From the NCBI GenBank assembly GCA_018644935.1, contig JABGPL010000035.1, forward strand, positions 1 to 37,461: DNA of 37,461 nucleotides. Reading direction: 5' to 3'. The position numbers were made by a program, and so were the translations under genes. Positions within the stretch are counted from its first letter, which is position 1; the number at the start of each line of letters is the position of its first letter. Source of the stretch: Calditrichota bacterium (lineage in GTDB: Bacteria; Electryoneota; AABM5-125-24; Hatepunaeales; Hatepunaeaceae). The notes beneath the pieces were generated by a model. That model had not been told where the DNA came from, did not search any database, and saw only the letters and a list, made by a program, of their open reading frames with translations. Positions 1 through 6,738 of this stretch are shown piece by piece.

Positions 1-66
1 TTTTCAAAAGATTTGAGAACTAAATATTGCTTATAGGAAGTACTTTCTTTTTTGTTTATTTCCAAA

Positions 67-95
67 TTGTAAAAGATCCCAACCCTTTCTATTTT
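67..95 (+). promoter_or_regulatory. possible sigma70-type promoter for sucD-kor genes
   Basis: TTGTAA at 67-72 and TATTTT at 90-95 are separated by 17 bases, which would place the transcript start near 102 and leave a leader of about 56 bases before sucD. Both boxes are only partial matches in an AT-rich stretch, so this is a candidate only. The rest of 1-157 shows no coding sequence; the upstream gene, perhaps sucC, would lie outside the window. Confidence 0.3.
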
Positions 96-157
96 TGAGC
101 CATATACTGCTGAGATTTCTTCAAAAGATAATTTAAGATAAACTTAATTATACTGTT

Positions 158-1036
158 ATGAGCATACTAATTGATGAAAAATCACGAGTTGTCGTTCAGG
201 GCATCACCGGTAGTGAAGGGACCTTTCACGCTACCCAGATGCTGGAGTATGGCACAAAAGTGGTTGCAGGAGTGACACCTGGTAAAGGTGGTATCACTCA
301 CTTGGATGTACCAGTTTTTAATGCAGTTGCCGATGCGGTTGAACAAGAAGGTGCAGATGTATCCTTAATTTTCGTTCCACCACCCTTTGCAGCAGAAGCA
401 ATTATTGAAGCTGCCGATGCTGGGATCAGGCTTGTTGTTTGTATCACGGAAGGAATCCCAACCCGGGATATGGTTGATGTAAACCAATATCTCAAGGAAC
501 GTGACACACGACTTGTCGGTCCGAATTGCCCGGGTGTGATTTCACCTGGAAAGGCAAAAGTCGGGATCATGCCTGCCTTTATTCATAAGCAGGGGAGTAT
601 TGGAGTGATCTCACGATCAGGAACTTTGACTTATGAAGCCGTCGGGCAATTGTCCGCTCAGAATCTTGGTCAATCCACTTGCATCGGGATAGGTGGAGAT
701 CCAATTATTGGAAGTCCATTTATTGATTTACTCGCTCTGTTCGAAAAAGACGATGAGACCGAAGCAATTATCATGATTGGTGAGATTGGTGGTTCTGCCG
801 AAGAGAATGCCGGCAAGTATATTCAGGAAAATCTTTCCAAACCGGTTGTTGCCTTTATTGCTGGTCAAACAGCTCCGCCGGGAAGACGAATGGGTCATGC
901 TGGAGCAATAATCGCTGGTGGTAAAGGTACCGCTGACGAAAAGATCAAATCATTGCGCGAATCAGGAGTAGCCGTTGCTGACAGCCCTGCTGAGTTAGGA
1001 CTGACAATGGCGAAAGTACTCAAAGGTCAAAGCTAA
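158..1036 (+). CDS. sucD: succinyl-CoA ligase (ADP/GDP-forming), alpha subunit
   Basis: Alpha subunit of succinyl-CoA synthetase, the TCA-cycle enzyme that couples succinyl-CoA cleavage to nucleotide triphosphate formation in the cytoplasm. At 292 residues it has the usual family length. The N-terminal CoA-binding Rossmann domain ([11 protein letters not shown] near residues 11-21) and the C-terminal ligase domain are both complete. The phosphorylated active-site histidine is His247 in GHAGAI. The start is the first ATG; there is no clear Shine-Dalgarno sequence. The beta subunit sucC is not in the window and may lie just upstream. korD begins 15 bases downstream, so succinyl-CoA made by the Kor complex could pass directly to this enzyme's reaction; that link is inferred from position and known biochemistry. 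Identification is secure. Confidence 0.97.
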   Translation: MSILIDEKSRVVVQGITGSEGTFHATQMLEYGTKVVAGVTPGKGGITHLDVPVFNAVADAVEQEGADVSLIFVPPPFAAEAIIEAADAGIRLVVCITEGIPTRDMVDVNQYLKERDTRLVGPNCPGVISPGKAKVGIMPAFIHKQGSIGVISRSGTLTYEAVGQLSAQNLGQSTCIGIGGDPIIGSPFIDLLALFEKDDETEAIIMIGEIGGSAEENAGKYIQENLSKPVVAFIAGQTAPPGRRMGHAGAIIAGGKGTADEKIKSLRESGVAVADSPAELGLTMAKVLKGQS

Positions 1037-1051
1037 ACTACGGATACATTT

Positions 1052-1396
1052 ATGTCCGATGACAATAACAAAAAAGCCGCTGCCGTTCTCGTAAGTGAAG
1101 AGTCCGCATCTCATGTTGAAGATACGGTCAAAACCACAACCGAAGATGGTCAGACGACAATCACAATTTTGCGACATTATTGCAAGGGTTGTGAAATATG
1201 TGCTGAAATTTGCCCAAAAGGTGTGCTGGGCATGGCGGTAGCACTCGACCGTTGGGAAGGATCAATAGTTGAGGTTATCAACATGGAGGCCTGTAACGCC
1301 TGTATGCTATGTGAATACCAATGCCCCGATTTTGGCATTGAAGTTCATAATGTGAAAAAAGAGAAGAAAAAAAAGGAGAAGAAGACGATTGCCTGA
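1052..1396 (+). CDS. korD: 2-oxoacid (2-oxoglutarate):ferredoxin oxidoreductase, delta (ferredoxin-like) subunit
   Basis: Small electron-transfer subunit of 114 residues carrying two 4Fe-4S clusters. The first Cys set is residues 44, 47, 50 and 54 (CxxCxxCxxxCP) and the second is 81, 84, 87 and 91. It has an N-terminal extension of about 40 polar residues and a very lysine-rich tail (KKEKKKKEKK) not typical of the subunit. It is the first of four subunit genes in the order D-A-B-C. Its last codons overlap the start of korA by 8 bases, implying translational coupling. It should take electrons from the catalytic A/B subunits and pass them to soluble ferredoxin. The 2-oxoglutarate assignment rests on the overall subunit sequences and the sucD neighbour; a related 2-oxoacid is possible. 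Confidence 0.9.
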   Translation: MSDDNNKKAAAVLVSEESASHVEDTVKTTTEDGQTTITILRHYCKGCEICAEICPKGVLGMAVALDRWEGSIVEVINMEACNACMLCEYQCPDFGIEVHNVKKEKKKKEKKTIA

Positions 1397-2540
1397 TAAC
1401 ACAAAAAACGGACGTAAAGTCGTCTTCTGGCCGGGAAATATCGTAGTGGCTGAGGCAGCTCTCGCTGCTGGCTGCAATTTTTTCGGTGGATATCCGATTA
1501 CACCTTCGTCCGAAGTTGCACATCATATGTCTCACAGACTACCAATGATCGGTGGTAAATTCATCCAGATGGAAGATGAGATTGCTGCTATGGGAGCGGT
1601 TATAGGTGCCGCTCTAGCTGGAGACAAGGCTATGACGGCTACTTCTGGTCCCGGTTTCTCACTGAAGCAGGAGAACATCGGTTATGCATGTATGGTCGAG
1701 GCACCCTGTGTGGTTGTCAATGTCATGCGTGGTGGACCTTCTACCGGATTGCCAACTGCACTCGGTCAATCTGACATAATGCAAGCACGGTGGGGAACTC
1801 ACGGTGATCGGGCTGTTATAACTTTAACGCCATCCTATCTGGATGAAGTTTATAGTGAAACTATTCGCGCCTTCAATCTGGCAGAGCGATTCCGGATGCC
1901 GGTATTTCTATTCCTCGATGAGGTTATTGGTCACCTGGCAGAGCGACTCGAAATCCCCGATCCATCAGAATATGAAATTATTGATAGGGTTCGGCCAACC
2001 TGCCCTCCTGAAGATTATCTACCTTACGATTCCACTGAGTCAGATGTCCCACCGCTGGCGGATTATTTCACCGGATACAGGTATCACACAACCGGCCTTA
2101 ATCACGATGCATCAGGTTTTCCGACGACTAATCCAGGACTGGTTCAGTCTGAAGAATTGCGGATGATGAACAAAGTATATGATCATCTTGATGAAATTGA
2201 ATCATATGAAGAGGTTATGACCGATGATGCAGAAATTTTAGTCGTTACGTTTGGATCAACCGCACGTGCTGCATCTGTTGCAATTAATGATGCTCGTGCT
2301 AAAGGTATTAAAGTTGGTATGTTGAGACCAATTACGATTTGGCCATTTCCAGAAAAGATAATGCGGGAATTGGGAAAACGAGTCAAAGGAATTGTTGTAC
2401 CCGAAGCAAATCTTGGGCAAATAATTTTTGAAGTAGAACGTGTTGCCAAGTGTGATGGTCCGGTTGTTGGTGTCCAAAAAGTTGGCGGGGTTCCAATCTA
2501 CCCCGATGAAATTCTTTCCAAGATTGAGGAGCTGGCATAA
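1389..2540 (+). CDS. korA: 2-oxoglutarate:ferredoxin oxidoreductase, alpha subunit
   Basis: Alpha subunit of the thiamine-diphosphate-dependent oxidoreductase that interconverts 2-oxoglutarate plus CoA and succinyl-CoA plus CO2 with ferredoxin. It has 383 residues. Family motifs include GYPITPSSE near the N-terminus, the EDEIAAMGAVIGAALAG stretch, GPGFSLKQENIG and RGGPSTGLPT; the C-terminal half holds the transketolase-like domain II (VVTFGSTARAA). The start is TTG at 1389, chosen because AGGAG at 1374-1378 sits 10 bases upstream and because it overlaps the korD stop by 8 bases. Its TAA stop overlaps the korB ATG by one base. It works with KorB, KorC and KorD; the gene order supports one operon with sucD. 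Confidence 0.95.
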   Translation: MPDNTKNGRKVVFWPGNIVVAEAALAAGCNFFGGYPITPSSEVAHHMSHRLPMIGGKFIQMEDEIAAMGAVIGAALAGDKAMTATSGPGFSLKQENIGYACMVEAPCVVVNVMRGGPSTGLPTALGQSDIMQARWGTHGDRAVITLTPSYLDEVYSETIRAFNLAERFRMPVFLFLDEVIGHLAERLEIPDPSEYEIIDRVRPTCPPEDYLPYDSTESDVPPLADYFTGYRYHTTGLNHDASGFPTTNPGLVQSEELRMMNKVYDHLDEIESYEEVMTDDAEILVVTFGSTARAASVAINDARAKGIKVGMLRPITIWPFPEKIMRELGKRVKGIVVPEANLGQIIFEVERVAKCDGPVVGVQKVGGVPIYPDEILSKIEELA

Positions 2541-3367
2541 TGGCATTAAGATACGAAAATTATTTACGAATGAACCATATCCCACACATGTGGTGTCCGG
2601 GGTGTGGTATCGGCATCGTAGTCAAGTCAATGTTGGCAGCTTTTGAGGATGCCGGGTGGGACAAAAATGATACAGCTGTTATATCAGGAATTGGTTGTAC
2701 ATCTCGTGCTCCTGGCTATCTTGACATGAATACTCTTCACACAACTCACGGTCGTGCGTTGACATTTGCCACAGGAGTAAAATTCGCCAGACCAGACAAA
2801 AATGTATTGGTAATCTCTGGTGATGGAGATGCATCTGCAATCGGTGGAAACCATTTTATCCACGCTTGTCGTCGGAATATTGACATGACATTGATTGTCA
2901 ATAATAACAACATTTACGGCATGACAGGTGGTCAGTATTCTCCTACAACTCCTCTGGGAGCCAAAGCAGCCACAACACCCTGGGGTAATGTAGATCCAGG
3001 ATTTGATCTTGCTGAACTTGCAAAAGGTTCTGGTGCTACATACGTAGCCAGAGGTCATGTTGGATCAGGCGTGCAGCTTCAGAGACTGATCAGGGGTGGA
3101 ATTGAACATCATGGGTTCTCAGTAATTGAAGTGATGTCTAATTGTCATACTCAATTCGGACGTAGAAACAAATTAGCAGATCCAGTTGATCTGATAACCC
3201 ACATCAACAAATCTTCTGTTAATGTTGCTCGTGCGAAGAAAATGTCCCCTGAAGAGTTAGAAGGTAAATTCTTGATCGGACTTCTGCATCATGACAAAGA
3301 AAAGGCTGAATACACAGATGCCTATGCTGGAGTTATTGAACGAGCCCAGGCTGGGTTGAAAAAGTAG
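2540..3367 (+). CDS. korB: 2-oxoglutarate:ferredoxin oxidoreductase, beta subunit
   Basis: Beta subunit of 275 residues that binds thiamine diphosphate and, in this family, a 4Fe-4S cluster. The TPP motif is visible as SGDGDASAIGG followed by VNNNNIYGMTGGQ. Likely cluster cysteines are Cys19 and Cys22 (WCPGCG), the Cys in GIGCTSR and the later one in SNCHTQFG. The ATG overlaps the korA stop in TAATG, a typical coupled junction. With KorA it forms the catalytic core that decarboxylates the 2-oxoacid and hands electrons to the iron-sulfur subunit. The enzyme can run oxidatively or in the reductive TCA direction; the window has no ATP-citrate lyase to decide which. Confidence 0.96.
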   Translation: MALRYENYLRMNHIPHMWCPGCGIGIVVKSMLAAFEDAGWDKNDTAVISGIGCTSRAPGYLDMNTLHTTHGRALTFATGVKFARPDKNVLVISGDGDASAIGGNHFIHACRRNIDMTLIVNNNNIYGMTGGQYSPTTPLGAKAATTPWGNVDPGFDLAELAKGSGATYVARGHVGSGVQLQRLIRGGIEHHGFSVIEVMSNCHTQFGRRNKLADPVDLITHINKSSVNVARAKKMSPEELEGKFLIGLLHHDKEKAEYTDAYAGVIERAQAGLKK

Positions 3368-3387
3368 AGATAAGAGGAAAATCTGAA

Positions 3388-3933
3388 ATGAGTAACCACT
3401 ACGAAGCCCGGTTTTCAGCAGTTGGCGGTCAGGGAATTCTTCTTGCCGGCGACATACTGGCATCTGCGGCGATAAATTACGAAGGAAAGTTCGCTTGTGA
3501 CAGCCCAACATACACTGCACAGGTTAGAGGCGGTCCAACCAAGGTCGATGTGATCATCGATTCGGAGAAAATTCTTTTTCCACGTACAACTGCAATCGAT
3601 TTTATGCTTTGCCTCGCTCAGAGATCATGGGATCAATTTGCACAGGATTTGAAACCTGATTGTATTGTTCTCATAGATCCGTCGTTAGTTAAAAATGTCG
3701 ATGAAAGCTATAGGGTTTATAGAATGCCAATCCTTGAAATCACGAAGACAAACATGAAGAAAATGGTCTATACTAGTGCTGTCGCTCTTGGTGCCATGAT
3801 TGGATTGACGGAAGTGATTTCGGTTGAATCTGCTCGGAAAGGTCTTTTAGCAAAGGCACCAAAGGGTACAGAGCAACCAAACGAAATAGCATTCAACCTT
3901 GGTTATGAAGCAGCTAAAGAATTGCTGAAATAA
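3388..3933 (+). CDS. korC: 2-oxoglutarate:ferredoxin oxidoreductase, gamma subunit
   Basis: Gamma subunit of 181 residues, the CoA-handling domain of 2-oxoacid:ferredoxin oxidoreductases. It shows the family pattern GGQGILLAGDILA near the N-terminus, followed by PTYTAQVRGGPTKVDV. Length is normal. It begins 20 bases after korB with AGAGG upstream of the ATG. It completes the four-subunit enzyme. After its stop, 236 bases carry no gene but contain a perfect TATAAT and a series of hairpins before ndk, so the kor transcript probably ends or is reinforced there; no classical hairpin plus U-tract terminator is visible directly after korC. Confidence 0.95.
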   Translation: MSNHYEARFSAVGGQGILLAGDILASAAINYEGKFACDSPTYTAQVRGGPTKVDVIIDSEKILFPRTTAIDFMLCLAQRSWDQFAQDLKPDCIVLIDPSLVKNVDESYRVYRMPILEITKTNMKKMVYTSAVALGAMIGLTEVISVESARKGLLAKAPKGTEQPNEIAFNLGYEAAKELLK

Positions 3934-3987
3934 ATAGCCTCGGGTTGATAGATTTTGAACTCGCCAATACTGTGATGGTACCTTAGT

Positions 3988-3993
3988 TATAAT
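3988..3993 (+). promoter_or_regulatory. perfect -10 box (TATAAT) upstream of the structured ndk leader
   Basis: TATAAT occurs at 3988-3993 in the kor-ndk intergenic space. I see no good -35 box at the standard spacing (the hexamer there is CAATAC or CCAATA), so promoter strength is uncertain. Transcription from here would start near 4000, immediately before the run of hairpins at 3998-4132, and give ndk a leader of about 170 bases. Confidence 0.35.
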
Positions 3994-3997
3994 TGTG

Positions 3998-4132
3998 ACC
4001 GGAATTATCTGGTTAGTTCAGAGAAGTCGAAAGGGGCAATCCAGAGCCGCAAAACTCTGGAATGCTCCTTACGCAAAAGTAAGGTGTCCCTGTCTGGGTC
4101 TGGGGTTGACCAAATTCAGAGGGGGACACCTT
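3998..4132 (+). ncRNA. candidate structured leader RNA (or REP-like palindromic element) upstream of ndk
   Basis: Four successive helices can be drawn by eye. Hairpin 1 is ACCGG 3998-4002 with CTGGT 4009-4013. Hairpin 2 is AAGGGGC 4031-4037 with GCTCCTT 4064-4070, then a symmetric AAT/AAT internal loop, then CCAGAG 4041-4046 with CTCTGG 4055-4060 closing a CCGCAAAA loop. Hairpin 3 is CCTTAC 4067-4072 with GTAAGG 4079-4084 around GCAAAA. Hairpin 4 is AAGGTGTCCC 4081-4090 with GGGACACCTT 4123-4132, continued inside by TCTG 4093-4096 with CAGA 4117-4120 and GGTC 4097-4100 with GACC 4108-4111. Hairpin 3 shares bases with both hairpin 2 and hairpin 4, so the folds exclude each other, as in a switch. 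I recognise no known riboswitch class. The outer palindrome GGTGTCCC/GGGACACC also resembles REP-type mobile palindromes, which is the main alternative. Confidence 0.45.
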
Positions 4133-4169
4133 TGTGCTGTTCACATAAACTAATACTACAAGGAAAATA

Positions 4170-4607
4170 ATGGAAAGAACATTAGCTATAATAAAGCCGG
4201 ATGGTGTCCAGAAGAGATTAACCGGCGAAATATTGAGACGGATCGAAGGTGTTGGACTGACCGTCAAATCCTTACGGATGTTACAACTTGACCGGGCTAC
4301 TGCCGGCAGATTTTACGCAGTTCACAGAGAGAGACCTTTTTACCACAGCTTGATCGAGTATATGACCTCCGGTCCGGTAGTTGTGATCGCTTTAGAGGGT
4401 CCGAACGCAGTTACTCGCTATAGAACTCTTATCGGCAATACCAATCCTGACAATGCGGATGAAGGTACTATTCGAAGACTTTATGGCGACAGTATTGAAA
4501 GAAATGTCGTACATGGGTCGGATTCAGGTGAAAACGGTATTATTGAAACATCTTTTTTCTTTAGTACGTCTGAGTTAGAAATGATTACCAATGGGTCATC
4601 GGATTAG
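4170..4607 (+). CDS. ndk: nucleoside diphosphate kinase
   Basis: Transfers the gamma phosphate of ATP to NDPs through a phosphohistidine to balance nucleotide pools. The protein is 145 residues, the normal length. The active-site motif RNVVHGSDS places the catalytic histidine at His115, with Asn112 before it; the N-terminal TLAIIKPDGV and the IGNTNP segment are also canonical. AAGGAAA precedes the ATG. The gene sits alone between kor and the dehydrogenase, behind an unusual folded leader of about 170 bases that may regulate it. Only 39 bases separate it from the next gene, so the two may be cotranscribed. Identification is secure. Confidence 0.97.
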   Translation: MERTLAIIKPDGVQKRLTGEILRRIEGVGLTVKSLRMLQLDRATAGRFYAVHRERPFYHSLIEYMTSGPVVVIALEGPNAVTRYRTLIGNTNPDNADEGTIRRLYGDSIERNVVHGSDSGENGIIETSFFFSTSELEMITNGSSD

Positions 4608-4646
4608 ATTTTCGCAAATCCGCATTCTACAAGGTAGAGGTTAGAG

Positions 4647-5582
4647 ATGGGTCAAGATGAAAACCTGAAAATTGAAAGTTTGGTTATTGTTGGTGGTGGG
4701 ACGATGGGGCAGGGGATAACTCAGGTCGCAGCTAAACGTGGCATTGATGTTCTTCTGATAGAACGAGACGAACAACAACTGAAAAAATCACTTTCCGAGA
4801 TAGAAGACTCACTGAATTATGAAATTTCGCGATGGGCAATGACAGAGGCGGAGAAAAATGTCATTCTTACGCGTATAAAAGGTGAAGTTGGATTTAATAG
4901 CGTATCTGATCAGCCTTTTGTAATTGAATGTGTGTCAGAAAACTTCGACGCAAAGAAAGAAATTTTCATTGAACTCTGTAGTCGGTGCAGCCCTGAAGCA
5001 ATATTCATCACGAATACTTCAACACTGTCAATAACAGAGTTGGCTTCCATTACAAATCGGGCTGACCGGTTTATTGGTATGCATTTCCTCCACCCAGTGT
5101 CAAAGATTCGATTGGTTGAAGTTGTGCGCGGATTCAACACCTCTGGACAGACCTTTGAGAAAACGAGAGCCTTTGCAGAAATACTTGACCGAACTGCAAT
5201 CGAGGTTTTTGAATCCCCCGGCTATGTGACTACAAGAGTTGCAATGCCATTGGTCAACGAAGCTATTCAAGTGTTGATGGAAGGTATTGCGTCTGCTGAG
5301 GATATTGATACTGCTATAAGAATGGGATACGAATTACCGCGTGGTCCTTTAACAATGGCGGACAACATTGGGCTTGATCAGGTCTTAAGGTGGCTTGACA
5401 TTTTATTCAAAGATTTAGGTGACACTAAATATCGTCCGTGTCCGTTGTTGAGAATGTTAGTCCGTGCTGGTCATCTCGGAGTAAAAACCGGTCAGGGATT
5501 CTTTAAATACACTAAGGACGGTGTGCAGATTCCAGGTTCAGGACAATCCTCCGTAGCTCTTGATCGTGTTTTGAATGAGTAA
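4647..5582 (+). CDS. 3-hydroxyacyl-CoA dehydrogenase (3-hydroxybutyryl-CoA dehydrogenase type), divergent active site
   Basis: NAD-dependent dehydrogenase of the short 3-hydroxyacyl-CoA dehydrogenase family, 311 residues against about 285-310 usually. The Rossmann motif GGGTMGQG is at 16-23 and the C-terminal domain (PGYVTTR to GQGFFKYT) is complete. Aligned without gaps to the human enzyme, the catalytic pair His158/Glu170 corresponds to His146/Glu158 and Ser137 to Ser125, all kept. Asn161 is replaced by His149 (HFLHP for the usual HFFNP) and Asn208 by Thr196 (TTR for VNR). These changes suggest altered substrate or kinetics, so the gene should not be called hbd without caution. Upstream purine-rich GGTAGAGG supports the ATG. 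It may share a transcript with ndk; no beta-oxidation partners are in view. Confidence 0.85.
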   Translation: MGQDENLKIESLVIVGGGTMGQGITQVAAKRGIDVLLIERDEQQLKKSLSEIEDSLNYEISRWAMTEAEKNVILTRIKGEVGFNSVSDQPFVIECVSENFDAKKEIFIELCSRCSPEAIFITNTSTLSITELASITNRADRFIGMHFLHPVSKIRLVEVVRGFNTSGQTFEKTRAFAEILDRTAIEVFESPGYVTTRVAMPLVNEAIQVLMEGIASAEDIDTAIRMGYELPRGPLTMADNIGLDQVLRWLDILFKDLGDTKYRPCPLLRMLVRAGHLGVKTGQGFFKYTKDGVQIPGSGQSSVALDRVLNE

Positions 5583-5635
5583 TTCAGTATGATTTAGGTA
5601 AATTAATCAATTTAATAAATTGGAAACATCTGGTG

Positions 5636-6730
5636 ATGTTCACTTTATTCCGAAAGGGTCGTTGGGTACAATCGAAAACGACCCTTTTTGTTTTTGTAGC
5701 TTTGCTTCTCTGTGGGAGTATATTGAGCAGTTGCAAAGTGGAAATGGGGGGAAAGCGAGGCAAGAAGGATGATAAAAAAGATCTCGCTGCTCCAATAACA
5801 GCCGAGCCGATTTCACGCGGAGATATCTCAAAATATCTGCGACTTAATTCAGTTCTAAAACCCATTAGAGAAATCAATATCTTCGCCCAATCCGCAGGCA
5901 CTATTCTGGATTTGTACGTGGAAGAAGGAGATATTGTTTCCAAAGACAAACAGTTGTTAACCCTCGAAAGTTCAGATCAGGATCTGGCAGCGAAACGAGC
6001 TCTCGCCAGATTAGAACGTGAGAAAAACAACCTCTCTCGTGCTCAGGAATTATTCAATCAGAATATGCTTCCCGAGGATGAGTTTCAGCAGATTCAACTC
6101 TCTGTCAGAGACAGCGAGTTGCAGCTTGAACAGGCGGAACTTGCCTTGCATCGGACGAGAATTACAGCACCATTCAAGGGTTTTATTTCAGAGCGCTACG
6201 TTAACAGTGGTTCACGCATAGATCCATCGCGTCCCTTATTTAAACTAGTCGATGATTCTGAAATTCAACTCGAAGTATGGGTAAATGAAGCGGACCTCGG
6301 TGCACTTCAAATCGGGCTGATTGCAGATGTCAAGAAGAGCAGCAATTCGAAACAGAGTTATAAGGCAAAATTAATTCGGATCAGTCCGGTTGTGGATCCG
6401 ACATTCGGAAAGTTAAAAGCGACCTTCAAACTTCTTGATATATCTTCCGATCTAAAACCCGGTCAGTTAGTTGAGTTGTATCTGGTTCTCGAAACCCACT
6501 CAAATGTCTTGATAATACCGAAGCGTGCTCTCGTTTATGAGTCTGGAATTCCAACTGTTTATATTAATTATGATAATCTTGCATTCCGCCGGCTGATTAC
6601 GCTCGGGCTTGAAACAGGCGAAAACGTTGAAGTTCTCGGAGGAATCGCAGAAGGTGAGTTGATTATTGTGGATGGCCAATCCACCCTGCGCGATAGCTCA
6701 AAAGTTAAACCAGTAATATCAATTAATTAG
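5636..6730 (+). CDS. RND efflux periplasmic adaptor (membrane fusion protein), lipoprotein
   Basis: Adaptor subunit of an RND efflux pump, about 364 residues. It has an N-terminal signal and lipobox (ILSSC), so it is probably lipid-anchored and periplasmic, followed by a charged linker rich in Lys, Gly and Asp. The order is then a barrel-sandwich (lipoyl-like) half near residues 75-105, a helical hairpin of about 60 residues with heptad-like Leu/Glu pattern, the second lipoyl half (TRITAPFKGFISERYVNSG), a beta-barrel and a membrane-proximal domain. The ATG at 5636 is chosen over GTG at 5633 because GGAAAC lies 8-13 bases upstream. It is followed 8 bases later by the first RND permease and should dock to one or both permeases; no outer-membrane channel gene follows. 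Confidence 0.9.
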   Translation: MFTLFRKGRWVQSKTTLFVFVALLLCGSILSSCKVEMGGKRGKKDDKKDLAAPITAEPISRGDISKYLRLNSVLKPIREINIFAQSAGTILDLYVEEGDIVSKDKQLLTLESSDQDLAAKRALARLEREKNNLSRAQELFNQNMLPEDEFQQIQLSVRDSELQLEQAELALHRTRITAPFKGFISERYVNSGSRIDPSRPLFKLVDDSEIQLEVWVNEADLGALQIGLIADVKKSSNSKQSYKAKLIRISPVVDPTFGKLKATFKLLDISSDLKPGQLVELYLVLETHSNVLIIPKRALVYESGIPTVYINYDNLAFRRLITLGLETGENVEVLGGIAEGELIIVDGQSTLRDSSKVKPVISIN

Positions 6731-6738
6731 GAGTAAGG

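Noticed and set aside
149-154. TATACT as a -10 box making sucD leaderless
   Set aside because: It lies only three bases before the ATG, so a start site at normal spacing would fall inside the codon region.
4081-4132. Insertion sequence end or complete MITE
   Set aside because: There is an inverted repeat but no transposase gene, no second copy in the window and no clear target-site duplication. REP-like origin remains possible and is noted with the ncRNA candidate.
4013-4267. Minus-strand open frame of 84 codons over the ndk leader
   Set aside because: It overlaps the start of ndk and the hairpin region, shows no recognisable domain and has no ribosome site; the open frame looks accidental.
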